Source: Ignatzschineria cameli (GTDB taxonomy: Bacteria; Pseudomonadota; Gammaproteobacteria; Cardiobacteriales; Wohlfahrtiimonadaceae). Taken from it: DNA of 64,000 nt. This document shows positions 10,835 to 19,297 of this stretch, piece by piece (position 1 is the first letter of the stretch; each line of letters starts with the position of its first letter). A model generated the notes under the pieces. The model saw nothing but the letters and a program-made list of their open reading frames with translations. It ran no database searches and was not told where the DNA came from. Position numbers and translations under genes: made by a program. Location: contig NZ_QEWW01000003.1 of NCBI RefSeq assembly GCF_003121895.1, forward strand, positions 124,001 through 188,000, read 5' to 3'.

Positions 10835-11283
10835 ATAACTTAAATCCTTATCTTAAAGATTATAGATGAGGAAGGCTGAGGGATTCTGACGGCTCAATGC
10901 CGATCTTACGAATTGAATCTTACTCATCGATATGAGATTGACTCACTATCGAATCCCGCGAAAGGCTCCCTCAACGATCTGTTTACAAATAATTTCCCCG
11001 ATATTCTACCCCATATTCCCCTAAATTGATCCTTATGATGGGAGAATTATTTCATTGGCTTAAAAAATATATTCCCCTTTTTGTGGGGAAAATGCTTCTA
11101 CAATCACAATCAATCCCTACTGACAGCCCCCTTCTGACCGTGATATGGTAAAGGTCGAAGGCGGATAGAAAGCCCATTAGAGCGCTTAAGAGAAGCGTAT
11201 TACACAAACTGTAGCGATCTGATCTATAACGATCTTATATAGAATCTTATATAGATCATATAAATGAGTCTGAGGAGAAAATA
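10835..11283. other. Divergent intergenic region between ettA and qor, with candidate RNA fold
   Basis: No gene is seen in these 449 bp. Read on the minus strand, 10957-10880 can fold into a three-way junction: a 7-bp closing stem (GGGATTC with GAATCCC), a hairpin CTCAT-ATCG-ATGAG and a hairpin CGGC-ATTGA-GCCG. This is upstream of ettA. A TATAAT lies on the minus strand at 10864-10859, closer to ettA, so the fold may lie upstream of the start of transcription. A second inverted repeat (TTCCCC/GGGGAA) is near 11080. The rest is AT-rich without clear signals. Confidence 0.4.
11232..11255. repeat. Exact 12-bp tandem duplication
   Basis: ATCTTATATAGA occurs twice in immediate succession just upstream of the quinone oxidoreductase ribosome site. 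Confidence 0.8.
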
Positions 11284-12252
11284 ATGAGTTACCAAATTAC
11301 CTTAAAAGCCCAGGGCGATATCTCTAACTTTGAGCAGCAGGAGATCACCCTCTCCCCGCCTCAATCGGGAGAAGTGCGCATTGAACAGAAAGCCATTGGG
11401 CTCAACTTTATCGACACCTACCATCGAGATGGGCTCTATCAATTAGAGACCCCCACCGTGATTGGTCAGGAGGGTGCAGGAATTATCACTGCTGTGGGAG
11501 AAGATGTAACCCAATTTAATATTGGCGATCGCGTCTGTTATGCCAGCGTTTTAGGGGCTTATGCCTCAGAACGTAATATCACCACAGATCGATTAATTAA
11601 GATTCCAAGTAGCATCTCCTATGAAGAGGCTGCCTCCTCCCTCATTCGTGGGGGAACCGCGAGCTATCTTCTCTTTGATCTCTTTCAACTCAAGCCGGAA
11701 CATACCACACTGATCCATGCCGGTGCCGGCGGTGTCGGCCAGATCCTGATCCAGTGGGCAAAAGCGATCGGGGCTACCGTGATCACCACCGTTAGTACAG
11801 AGGAGAAGGCTGAGGTTGTGCGGATGCTTGGCGCTGATTTAGTGATCAATTATCGCACTGAAGACTTTGTGAAGAAGGTTCGAGAGTTTATTCCGGAAGG
11901 AGTTGATGTGGTCTATGATGGGGTCGGCAAGGAGACCTTTATCCCCTCATTAGATACATTAAAGCCTTTAGGAATGATGGTCTCCTTTGGGAATGCATCG
12001 GGGGCGCCACCGGCAATCTCTCCGCTTCTCCTTCTCGAAAAGGGAAGCCTATTTCTAACGCGTCCTAACCTCAATGCCTACACCGCAACAAAAGAGCGCT
12101 ATCGAACAGTCATGGATCGCTGGTTCTTAGCGCTCAGTAGTGGAAAGATTAAGCTCTCTTTACAACAGAAGTTCCCTCTCTCGGAAGTCGGCCGTGCCCA
12201 TCAGGCATTAGAAAATCGCGAGATTATTGGCTCGGCAGTTCTTATTCCTTAA
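11284..12252 (+). CDS. qor: NADPH:quinone oxidoreductase (zinc-free MDR family)
   Basis: A 322-aa medium-chain dehydrogenase/reductase of the quinone oxidoreductase branch, which lacks catalytic and structural zinc. The N-terminal catalytic domain has GLNFIDTYHRDGLY and VIGQEGAGIITAVGEDV. The Rossmann domain has HAGAGGVGQILIQWAKAIGA followed by the NADPH-favouring TVSTEEK. Length matches E. coli QorA. GAGGAG lies just upstream of the ATG. It is a single-gene unit ended by a terminator at 12309. The physiological substrate is uncertain. Confidence 0.88.
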   Translation: MSYQITLKAQGDISNFEQQEITLSPPQSGEVRIEQKAIGLNFIDTYHRDGLYQLETPTVIGQEGAGIITAVGEDVTQFNIGDRVCYASVLGAYASERNITTDRLIKIPSSISYEEAASSLIRGGTASYLLFDLFQLKPEHTTLIHAGAGGVGQILIQWAKAIGATVITTVSTEEKAEVVRMLGADLVINYRTEDFVKKVREFIPEGVDVVYDGVGKETFIPSLDTLKPLGMMVSFGNASGAPPAISPLLLLEKGSLFLTRPNLNAYTATKERYRTVMDRWFLALSSGKIKLSLQQKFPLSEVGRAHQALENREIIGSAVLIP

Positions 12253-12308
12253 GGATTTCTAAGCAGTAAAGCGTGATTTAAAACAACATTATGAGAAAAG
12301 AAGAGAAA

Positions 12309-12336
12309 AAGCGAGGATTCCTCGCTTCTTTTATTT
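12309..12336 (+). terminator. Rho-independent terminator after qor
   Basis: Inverted repeat AAGCGAGG (12309-12316) and CCTCGCTT (12320-12327) with a 3-nt loop, followed by CTTTTATTT. It is 56 bp after the qor stop. Confidence 0.85.
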
Positions 12337-12383
12337 CTATAAAAGATTACAATAGGAGGTTATTTCATTCTATCGATTTACAT

Positions 12384-12502
12384 TATCTGTTTAGACTATC
12401 TGTTTAGATCTTCTATTGAGACTCAATTAAGAACCCCTAAAAGATCTTCTAAAGGATCAGTCGAGCACTTTAACTTAAGTTGTCTAGTCAAGTTGTCTAG
12501 TG
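12384..12502. repeat. Two 13-bp tandem duplications upstream of the TauE-like gene
   Basis: TATCTGTTTAGAC/T is repeated at 12384-12396 and 12397-12409, and AAGTTGTCTAGTC/G at 12477-12489 and 12490-12502. These fill much of the 327-bp gap. The remaining gap DNA shows only a TTGACA-like hexamer at 12532 without a well-placed -10. Confidence 0.75.
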
Positions 12503-12579
12503 AGCGATCTATTGAAGAGCTAGATCACTATTTGACACTGATTAACCCCCATCCTTAACTATGAGGTAATCTCTTAATT

Positions 12580-13455
12580 ATGACTGAATTTATTGCGATG
12601 CTCTCCGGCGCCTTCTTTATCGGTTTTGCAGCACAGACCCACTGTGTGGGGATGTGTGGACCGGTGATTGGTATTCTAGGAATGAATAACTCCTATAAAC
12701 GTATTCCGGCAGCCATTCTCTACAACCTTGGCCGGATCTCCACCTATACCCTCTTAGGTGTATTAGGAGGATTGATTGCCGCCTCCGTTTCCGATATCAC
12801 TTCGATTCAATATGTGATTCGTTATGTGGCAGGAATTATTATGATTCTCATTGCGCTACAACTCTTTGGGCTTCCCCAATTTTTAGGTTTTATTGAGCGC
12901 CCCTTCCAACATATCTGGAAACCGATTCAGCGCTTCTCACAACGCTTCTTCCCTATTCGAACAGCGAAAGGAACCTATCTCGTGGGAATGATTTGGGGAC
13001 TACTTCCTTGTGGCGCCGTCTATGGTCCACTTGCGGTGGCAATGGGTGCTGGTTCAGTCGCTAAATCAGCCGGTATTATGTTTGCCTTTGGTCTTGGAAC
13101 GCTCCCTATTATGTTGGGACTTGCAATCTTTGGAAACTATATTGGTCACTTCTTTGCGAAAAAGGGGATTCGTCTTCTTGCAGGTTTACTGATCTTAGTG
13201 ATGGCGATCTACTATCTCGGCTGGATTGCGCCGCAAGAGAAGGTGACTAAACGCGCTGCGATGGTTAGCCAACAGACCGATAAAGTGCGCGGTGGTGAGA
13301 TGAGTGCTGCCGAAGTATTAGAGCAGATGCAAAAAGGGAGCATGAACCATGGTAAAAAGATGGAGATGAAAGCGGGAGATGCAGAGCAACCGATGCCCCA
13401 CGCTATGACACCATCGATGCCGATGGAGCAAAATACCCACGACGCTAACCATTAA
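12580..13455 (+). CDS. TauE/SafE (DsbD_2-like) membrane protein with His/Met-rich tail
   Basis: A 291-aa polytopic inner-membrane protein with about six hydrophobic segments. It belongs to the sulfite exporter TauE/SafE - DsbD_2 group. A conserved H21-C22-x3-C26-G-P near the N-terminus and LLPCGAVYGPL in mid-protein are typical of the branch found with cbb3 oxidase and copper-handling genes. After the last helix a 45-residue hydrophilic tail is rich in Met and His (MQKGSMNHGKKMEMK, then PMPHAMTPSMPME), suggesting metal binding. ATGAGGT gives an acceptable ribosome site. Metal transport or cytochrome maturation is inference; no oxidase gene is nearby. Confidence 0.75.
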   Translation: MTEFIAMLSGAFFIGFAAQTHCVGMCGPVIGILGMNNSYKRIPAAILYNLGRISTYTLLGVLGGLIAASVSDITSIQYVIRYVAGIIMILIALQLFGLPQFLGFIERPFQHIWKPIQRFSQRFFPIRTAKGTYLVGMIWGLLPCGAVYGPLAVAMGAGSVAKSAGIMFAFGLGTLPIMLGLAIFGNYIGHFFAKKGIRLLAGLLILVMAIYYLGWIAPQEKVTKRAAMVSQQTDKVRGGEMSAAEVLEQMQKGSMNHGKKMEMKAGDAEQPMPHAMTPSMPMEQNTHDANH

Positions 13456-13467
13456 AATTGATGCTTT

Positions 13468-13497
13468 TACAAACAAGCGTTCTACAAACAAGCGTTC
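13468..13497. repeat. Exact 15-bp tandem duplication
   Basis: TACAAACAAGCGTTC occurs twice head to tail shortly after the TauE-like stop codon, in the 317-bp gap before ugpB. The rest of that gap holds the ugp promoter and no gene. Confidence 0.8.
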
Positions 13498-13659
13498 CTA
13501 TAAGACCTTAAGCCCGATAATACGATTCATTCGTTAATTCATTAATTCGCTAATACACATTTATCTTATCAGCCATTGCGTAGTAAGGGTGTAACGAAGA
13601 GGCTTGAGGTCTTTTTTATCTCCATTTTTTATCTTCATTTTTTTGCGATTAAATTTCCG

Positions 13660-13693
13660 CTGTTAAACCGCTGTCATAAAGAATTTTTATACT
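13660..13693 (+). promoter_or_regulatory. Pho box and -10 element of the ugp operon
   Basis: CTGTTAA-ACCG-CTGTCAT (13660-13677) matches the 7+4+7 direct-repeat Pho box (consensus CTGTCAT repeated every 11 bp) with one mismatch in the repeat halves. Ten bases further is TATACT (13688-13693), the spacing expected when PhoB replaces the -35 contact. Transcription would start near 13700, about 73 bases before ugpB. PhoB control of ugp is established in E. coli; here it is inferred from the site. Confidence 0.85.
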
Positions 13694-13772
13694 TCTAACG
13701 TATTCAAAACCCTTGTTCAATGTTCCATTTCAATGTTCACAACTTTGTCATCAATACGTTTAAGGAATCTCT

Positions 13773-15092
13773 ATGATATTGAAGATTAAAAAAATAGCAG
13801 CACTCTCCCTCTTAAGCGCTACTTTTATCTCTCCCCTTGCACTCGCTCAGACTGAAATTGAGTGGTGGCACTCGATGGATGGAGCGCTTACCGATTGGGT
13901 CAATGATTTAGCTGACGGTTTTAATGAATCGCAAACGGAGTTTAAGGTTATTCCTATCTATAAAGGGGATTATGAGCAATCGATGACCGCCGGAGTTGCC
14001 GCCTATCGAGCAGGAGAAGCTCCCGATATTCTACAAGTCTATGAGGTTGGAACCGCATCGATGATCTATGCCGATGGAGTGACAAAATCGGTAACAGAGA
14101 TTATGCAAGAAAATGGGATCCCCTTCGATCTAAACAACTATATTCCTGCCGTTGCCAGTTACTATACAGCTCCTAATGGTGAGCTCCTCTCCCTCCCTTT
14201 TAACAGCTCCACCACGGTGATGTATTACAATAAAGATGCCTTTAAAAAGGCGGGGCTTGATGCGGAAAATCCCCCTAAAACGTGGGATGAAGTTCGTAAA
14301 GCCACAGAAGCTTTAAAAGCTGCCGGAGTGAGCTGCCCGATGACCACTGAATGGATGGGCTGGACGCAACTTGAGAGCTTCTCTGCCTGGCACAATGCCC
14401 CTTACGCTTCTGAAAACAACGGCTTTGATGGTTTAGGGGCGGAGTTACTTGTCAATCAACCGCTGCAATTACGTCACTTTAATAATCTCGATGCGATGGC
14501 AAAAGAGGGATTATTTCACTATAAAGGACGCGCAAGTGAAGCGGGACCTGCCTTTAGATCGGGCGAATGTGCCATCACCTTTGGCTCCTCTGCTAGTTAT
14601 GCTGGCTTAAAACGAGATGCCAAATTTGAGTTTGGAGAATCGACCCTTCCCTACTACGCCGATGTTGAAGGCGCGCCACAAAATACCGTCATTGGAGGCG
14701 CAAGTCTCTGGGTTATGAATGGTAAACCGCTCGATCATTATAGAGGTGTTGCTCAATTTTTTGATTATATCTCTCAACCTGAGATTCAGGCAGCAAGCCA
14801 TATGCGAACGGGTTACCTTCCTGTGACAAAAGCCGCCTTTGAGATCACAGAGGCAAGTGGTTTTTATGAGGAGAATCCAGGAGCAAATGTCCCGGTAGAG
14901 CAGATGATCCGAAAAGCAACCGACAATACCCGCGGGATCCGCTTAGGTAATATGCTTCAAATCCGCGCGATTGTCGATGAAGAGACAGAGCAGATCTGGA
15001 GCGGTCAAAAGAATCCGGAAGCGGCTCTCAACAATATTGAAGAGCGCGGAAATCAACTCCTTCGCCGTTTTGAGCGCGTCAATAATCGATAG
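13773..15092 (+). CDS. ugpB: sn-Glycerol-3-phosphate ABC transporter, periplasmic binding protein
   Basis: Periplasmic receptor for glycerol-3-phosphate and glycerophosphocholine-type diesters. The 439-aa protein has a signal peptide with a likely cut after ALA at residue 25. The mature start EIEWWHSMDGAL and the segments AYRAGEAPDILQVYEVGTAS and GELLSLPFNSSTTVMYYNKD are typical of UgpB. Length is within one residue of E. coli UgpB. It heads the ugp operon behind the Pho box and is separated from ugpA by a terminator-like hairpin. Confidence 0.96.
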   Translation: MILKIKKIAALSLLSATFISPLALAQTEIEWWHSMDGALTDWVNDLADGFNESQTEFKVIPIYKGDYEQSMTAGVAAYRAGEAPDILQVYEVGTASMIYADGVTKSVTEIMQENGIPFDLNNYIPAVASYYTAPNGELLSLPFNSSTTVMYYNKDAFKKAGLDAENPPKTWDEVRKATEALKAAGVSCPMTTEWMGWTQLESFSAWHNAPYASENNGFDGLGAELLVNQPLQLRHFNNLDAMAKEGLFHYKGRASEAGPAFRSGECAITFGSSASYAGLKRDAKFEFGESTLPYYADVEGAPQNTVIGGASLWVMNGKPLDHYRGVAQFFDYISQPEIQAASHMRTGYLPVTKAAFEITEASGFYEENPGANVPVEQMIRKATDNTRGIRLGNMLQIRAIVDEETEQIWSGQKNPEAALNNIEERGNQLLRRFERVNNR

Positions 15093-15104
15093 TATCAACT
15101 AAAT

Positions 15105-15139
15105 AAACGGGGCGATTGCTCAAGATCGCTTCGTTTTTT
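15105..15139 (+). terminator. Hairpin with U tract between ugpB and ugpA
   Basis: Arms 15105-15116 (AAACGGGGCGAT) and 15125-15136 (ATCGCTTCGTTT) pair over 12 bp including two G-U pairs, with an 8-nt loop and a run of T to 15139. It lies 12 bp after the ugpB stop and before ugpA. It probably acts as a partial terminator or mRNA 3'-end stabiliser, giving more UgpB than the membrane parts. It also argues against the TTG at 15116 as the ugpA start. Confidence 0.75.
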
Positions 15140-15163
15140 ATTGTCAAAAATAAGCGATCTACT

Positions 15164-16039
15164 ATGAAATTATATTTTAAAGAGCAGCGTTGGCTGCCCT
15201 GGTTACTGATTCTCCCTCAGCTCGCCGTGATTGTCATTTTTTTCTACTGGCCTGCAGTCCAAGCGATGATTCAGAGCTTTCAGCTCGAAGATATCTTTGG
15301 GATTAGCCGGGAATGGGTGGGCTTTGAAAACTTTGTCACCCTCTTTAATAATCCCATCTATCGAGAAGCGATCTACACGACGCTCTACTTCTCCTTTTGG
15401 GTTACCTTTTTAGGCCTCACCATTGCGCTCCTCCTCGCCTTCTTTATGCAGAAGGTCTCCCGCGCCTTAGCCTTCTATCGAACGGCGCTCATACTCCCAT
15501 ATGCAGTCTCCCCGATTGTTGTTGGAGTACTCTGGACCTTTATGTTTGCTCCCTCCTTTGGGCTGATTTCATTTCTCTTAAAAGAGATAGGAATTGAGTG
15601 GAACCATCAATTAAATGCCGGGCAGGCGATGTGGCTTGTAATTATGGCCTCTATCTGGAAGCAGATCTCCTACAACTTTCTCTTCTTCTATGCCGGCTTA
15701 CAGGCGATTCCTAAATCCCTCTCTGAAGCGGCGGCAATCGATGGCGCCGGTCCATGGCGGAGATTGATCTCCATTGAATTTCCGCTCTTATGGCCAACAA
15801 CCTTCTTTCTCTGTGTGATCAATATTGTCTATGTCTTCTTCGATACCTTTGCCATTATCGATGCTCTAACCCAAGGAGGTCCCGGCAATGCCACCTCCAC
15901 ATTGGTCTACCGTATCTATTTTGATGGCTTTAAGAGTATGAATTATGGCAGTTCCGCAGCGCAATCGATTGTCTTGATGGGATTTGTTCTCCTTCTGACC
16001 ATTATTCAATTTCGTTATATCGATAAAAAAGGAGCATAA
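15164..16039 (+). CDS. ugpA: sn-Glycerol-3-phosphate ABC transporter permease UgpA
   Basis: A 291-aa inner-membrane permease with six hydrophobic segments and the EAA loop SLSEAAAIDGAGPWRRLISI that docks to the ATPase. The N-terminus KEQRWLPWLLILPQLAVIVI aligns with E. coli UgpA. The open frame begins at a TTG inside the upstream hairpin; the ATG at 15164 gives the family-like start and is chosen, although its ribosome site is weak. ugpE follows 2 bp after the stop. Confidence 0.95.
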   Translation: MKLYFKEQRWLPWLLILPQLAVIVIFFYWPAVQAMIQSFQLEDIFGISREWVGFENFVTLFNNPIYREAIYTTLYFSFWVTFLGLTIALLLAFFMQKVSRALAFYRTALILPYAVSPIVVGVLWTFMFAPSFGLISFLLKEIGIEWNHQLNAGQAMWLVIMASIWKQISYNFLFFYAGLQAIPKSLSEAAAIDGAGPWRRLISIEFPLLWPTTFFLCVINIVYVFFDTFAIIDALTQGGPGNATSTLVYRIYFDGFKSMNYGSSAAQSIVLMGFVLLLTIIQFRYIDKKGA

Positions 16040-16041
16040 CC

Positions 16042-16887
16042 GTGATCGAAAATCGCAAGGGGCTAAAAGTCTTGGCCCATCTTACTATTATTGTGACGTT
16101 GCTGATGGTCTGCTTTCCGATCTATATCGCCATTATTGCTTCAACGCAGAGCGCAGAAGCAGTGGTCACGGCACCGCTCTCTCTTCTGCCGGGCGATCAC
16201 TTTTGGGAGAATTATCAAACAGCCCTTTGGGGAAGTGGAAAAACAGCGACAATCTCCGCAGGAAGAATGCTCTGGGTCTCACTTGTGATGACATTTATCA
16301 TCGCCATTGGAAAGATCGCTATCTCTATCACCTCAGCATTTGCTATTGTCTACTTCCGCTTTCCCGGCAGAATGATTCTTTTCTGGATCATCTTTATCAC
16401 CTTAATGTTGCCGGTAGAGGTAAGGATTATCCCCACCTTTGATGTGGTTGCCAATCTTCACCTTCTCAATAGCTATGCCGGCTTGACCATTCCGCTTATC
16501 GCTTCGGCAACCGCAACCTTTCTCTTCCGCCAATTTTATAGCACGGTACCCGATGAGCTATTAGAGGCCGCTAGGGTCGATGGAGCGGGAGCGATGCGCT
16601 TTTTCAAAGATATTCTACTCCCTCTCTCGCGCCCAACCATCGCTGCGCTCTTTGTCATTCAATTTATCTATGGCTGGAATCAATATCTCTGGCCACTACT
16701 GATGACAACTCGCGAAGAGATGTTCTCTATTTCGGTCGGGCTACGACAGATGATGGGGAGCGGCGATGCCCTCGTCGATTGGAATATCGTAATGGCAACA
16801 ACCGTCTTAATGTTAATTCCACCAATGATCATTATTCTCATAATGCAAAAGTGGCTAGTCAAAGGGCTGATCGACAGTGAGAAGTAA
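16042..16887 (+). CDS. ugpE: sn-Glycerol-3-phosphate ABC transporter permease UgpE
   Basis: A 281-aa permease, same length as E. coli UgpE. It starts at GTG (MIENRKGLKVLAH, matching the E. coli MIENR start), with AAAAGGAG upstream. Recognisable segments are FWIIFITLMLPVEVRIIPTF, the EAA loop ELLEAARVDGAGAMRFFKDI, FIYGWNQYLWPLL, and the terminal KGLIDSEK. It pairs with UgpA to form the channel. Confidence 0.96.
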   Translation: MIENRKGLKVLAHLTIIVTLLMVCFPIYIAIIASTQSAEAVVTAPLSLLPGDHFWENYQTALWGSGKTATISAGRMLWVSLVMTFIIAIGKIAISITSAFAIVYFRFPGRMILFWIIFITLMLPVEVRIIPTFDVVANLHLLNSYAGLTIPLIASATATFLFRQFYSTVPDELLEAARVDGAGAMRFFKDILLPLSRPTIAALFVIQFIYGWNQYLWPLLMTTREEMFSISVGLRQMMGSGDALVDWNIVMATTVLMLIPPMIIILIMQKWLVKGLIDSEK

Positions 16888-16975
16888 ATCGGTGGAACAA
16901 CACAATAATCTAATCACTCAACCACACAATCAAGTAATTAAATCATTTAGTAATCCAATAATTCAGCAATCAAGT

Positions 16976-16999
16976 AAGAAAGCAATAAAGAAAGCAATA
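16976..16999. repeat. Exact 12-bp tandem duplication before ugpC
   Basis: AAGAAAGCAATA occurs twice head to tail within the AT-rich 133-bp spacer between ugpE and ugpC, just upstream of the ugpC ribosome site. Confidence 0.8.
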
Positions 17000-17020
17000 A
17001 TATAGCGAGGAGCAACAGAA

Positions 17021-18226
17021 GTGGCGAAAATTCAGTTACAAGGGATCACAAAACATTATGGAACAAAGCGGAAACCGGGCGCTCTTATCTTAAAAGGGAT
17101 CGACATCGATATCGAAGATGGGGAGTTTATTGTCGTAGTGGGCCCATCGGGCTGCGGTAAATCGACACTCCTACGCGTTATTGCGGGATTAGAAGAAGCA
17201 TCGAATGGGCGCATTATTATCAGTGAACATGATGTGACAAATCTTGAGCCATCCCAACGCGATATTGCAATGGTCTTTCAAAATTATGCGCTCTACCCTC
17301 ATATGACTGTTCGGGAAAATATGGCCTATGGTGTTAAGCTCGCCAAAATGCCTAAGGTAGAGATTGAACGCCGCATCAAAGAGACCGCAAAGATGCTCGA
17401 TATTGAGCAACATCTCGATAAGAAGCCGAGTGCACTTTCTGGAGGGCAGCGGCAGAGAGTCGCGATGGGACGCGCCATTGTTCGCAAACCAAAACTCTTT
17501 CTCTTTGATGAACCGCTCTCCAATTTAGATGCAAAACTGCGTACTTCCACACGCCTTGAGATTCGCCGGCGCCATAATGAGATCGGAATTACCTCTCTCT
17601 ATGTAACCCACGATCAGACCGAAGCGATGACCCTTGCCGATCGGATGATTATTCTCAATAATGGCATGATTGAGCAGTTCGGCACACCGGAAGAGATCTT
17701 CCAACAGCCGGCATCCACCTTTGTTGCACATTTTATGGGATCACCGGCGATGAATCTTCTTCCTGTTACGATCGATAGAGAGGAAGTCTATTTTAAAAAA
17801 GAGAGACTCAATGGTGTTCGGGCTCCACAAAAGCTACTTAAAAAAGCGCAGAAAGAGTGGATCTTAGGCATTCGCCCTGAGCAGATTCATTTAGTTTCAA
17901 AGGCGTTAGAGTCCTCTCTAAAATCGGCTACAAACTCAGTTTCAGATTCGACTCAAATGCCGACAACAGACTCCACTTTAGAGAGCGCTTCCCTCTCCAT
18001 TGAAGCAAACCTAACACTCACTGAGAATCTCGGCTCTGAGGTCTTGCTCTATTGTGATCTTGCCGGAGAGATGATTACTCTCAAGATTCCCCATACTGCT
18101 CAAAAAGTCGCTCAATATCGTTCTCGAGAAAAACTTTTCTTACAATTTCCAGAGCAACATCTCTTCTGGTTTGATCCAATAACTACTCAACGGATCGAAA
18201 TAGATCACTCCATCTCCAAACTTTAA
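17021..18226 (+). CDS. ugpC: sn-Glycerol-3-phosphate ABC transporter ATP-binding protein UgpC
   Basis: The 401-aa ATPase of the Ugp importer. Walker [10 protein letters not shown] (41-49), signature LSGGQRQR (139-146), Walker B LFLFDEP (159-165) and switch His197 are intact. The C-terminal TOBE region (about 245-390) contains a Ser/Thr-rich insertion at about 293-326 ([20 protein letters not shown]) that makes the protein some 45 residues longer than E. coli UgpC. GTG start with GAGGAG upstream. It is 133 bp after ugpE and 8 bp before ugpQ. Confidence 0.95.
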   Translation: MAKIQLQGITKHYGTKRKPGALILKGIDIDIEDGEFIVVVGPSGCGKSTLLRVIAGLEEASNGRIIISEHDVTNLEPSQRDIAMVFQNYALYPHMTVRENMAYGVKLAKMPKVEIERRIKETAKMLDIEQHLDKKPSALSGGQRQRVAMGRAIVRKPKLFLFDEPLSNLDAKLRTSTRLEIRRRHNEIGITSLYVTHDQTEAMTLADRMIILNNGMIEQFGTPEEIFQQPASTFVAHFMGSPAMNLLPVTIDREEVYFKKERLNGVRAPQKLLKKAQKEWILGIRPEQIHLVSKALESSLKSATNSVSDSTQMPTTDSTLESASLSIEANLTLTENLGSEVLLYCDLAGEMITLKIPHTAQKVAQYRSREKLFLQFPEQHLFWFDPITTQRIEIDHSISKL

Positions 18227-18234
18227 GGATCATT

Positions 18235-19056
18235 ATGATAAGAGTTGAAAAAGAGACCACTCCCCATACGCTTACTAATCCTAACGCGTCCCCTTATCCC
18301 ACCCTGATTGCCCATCGAGGTGCCGGTAAGGAGGCTCCCGAAAATACATTAACTGCATTCCGCTATGGTAGTCAGCAAGGTTTTACCATGTTTGAATGTG
18401 ATGTGAAGCTCTCACAAGATCAAGAGCTCTTTCTGCTCCATGATACGACCTTAATGCGAACCACCAATGGTAAAGGGAGTGCTTATGAGTATTCTTGGGA
18501 TGCGCTCTCTCGTCTAGATGCCGGAAGCTGGCACTCTGCTCAATATAGCGGAGAACCACTCGCCCGCTTTGAAAGCCTGATCAATTTTATCCTTAATAAC
18601 CACTATCTCCTTGATGTAGAGATCAAACCCAATCCTGGAGAAGCTTATAAAACAGGTGTTGCAACGGCAAGCTTTCTCCAGAAAAAGATCATCGAATATC
18701 GATCACAGATACTTGATTTACCGCAGCCTCCTTTTCTTCTCTCCTCTTTTGCGCCAGAGGCACTACAAGGGGCCAAAGAGATTGCACCAGAAATTCCAAG
18801 AGCCTTACTTGTGAATGATTGGTCTCAGGGGGAGGCGACTATTTTTGAGCAGATCTCTCAATTATCCTGTTCTGGAATTATTCTAAACTACCAGATTGTC
18901 TCCTCCGAAATTATTGAAAAAGTGCATCAGATGGGAGGTTTTATTATGGTCTACACTGCAAATGAATGTTTACAGATCAATAAATTACTGAAAATGGGGG
19001 TCGATTCGGTTATTACCGATAATATGGATCTCTATAATATGGATCTTTCGCTGTAG
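18235..19056 (+). CDS. ugpQ: Glycerophosphodiester phosphodiesterase (cytoplasmic)
   Basis: Hydrolyses glycerophosphodiesters brought in by Ugp to glycerol-3-phosphate and an alcohol. The 273-aa GDPD-fold protein has the catalytic segment IAHRGAGKEAPENTLTAFRY near residues 25-44, ECDVKLSQDQELFLLHD with the metal ligands, and VEIKPNPGE. There is no signal peptide, in keeping with the cytoplasmic UgpQ type. A 20-residue N-terminal extension rich in Thr and Pro is absent in E. coli UgpQ, so translation may start differently. It is the last gene of the ugp operon. Confidence 0.95.
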   Translation: MIRVEKETTPHTLTNPNASPYPTLIAHRGAGKEAPENTLTAFRYGSQQGFTMFECDVKLSQDQELFLLHDTTLMRTTNGKGSAYEYSWDALSRLDAGSWHSAQYSGEPLARFESLINFILNNHYLLDVEIKPNPGEAYKTGVATASFLQKKIIEYRSQILDLPQPPFLLSSFAPEALQGAKEIAPEIPRALLVNDWSQGEATIFEQISQLSCSGIILNYQIVSSEIIEKVHQMGGFIMVYTANECLQINKLLKMGVDSVITDNMDLYNMDLSL

Positions 19057-19297
19057 ATCTGAGCTTTAAGTTTTATATCTCAACCCTTACCAATAAACTT
19101 TTTAAGAGGCTGCATAACTTAAGAGTAATGATAGAGAGTAATCATAAAAGCAACCTAAAAGCTTAACTTTCGATCCTTTCAGCCATACGCTTGAATCTTG
19201 GCAAATAAGTGTGCATTTATCTCCCAAAGGGACCATAATGGAGGGATAATCACAGAAGTTACAGCTATAAAACAACGATAAAATTTAGGAGTAGCAG

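Noticed and set aside
12532-12545. FNR box TTGAC-ACTG-ATTAA before the TauE-like gene
   Set aside because: 8 of 10 positions match, but it centres only about 41 bp before the start codon itself, which does not fit an FNR-activated promoter with a normal leader; TTGACA is more likely a chance or -35 element.
15116-15163. TTG start for ugpA at 15116
   Set aside because: It falls within the intergenic hairpin loop region and gives an N-terminus unlike UgpA; ATG at 15164 fits.
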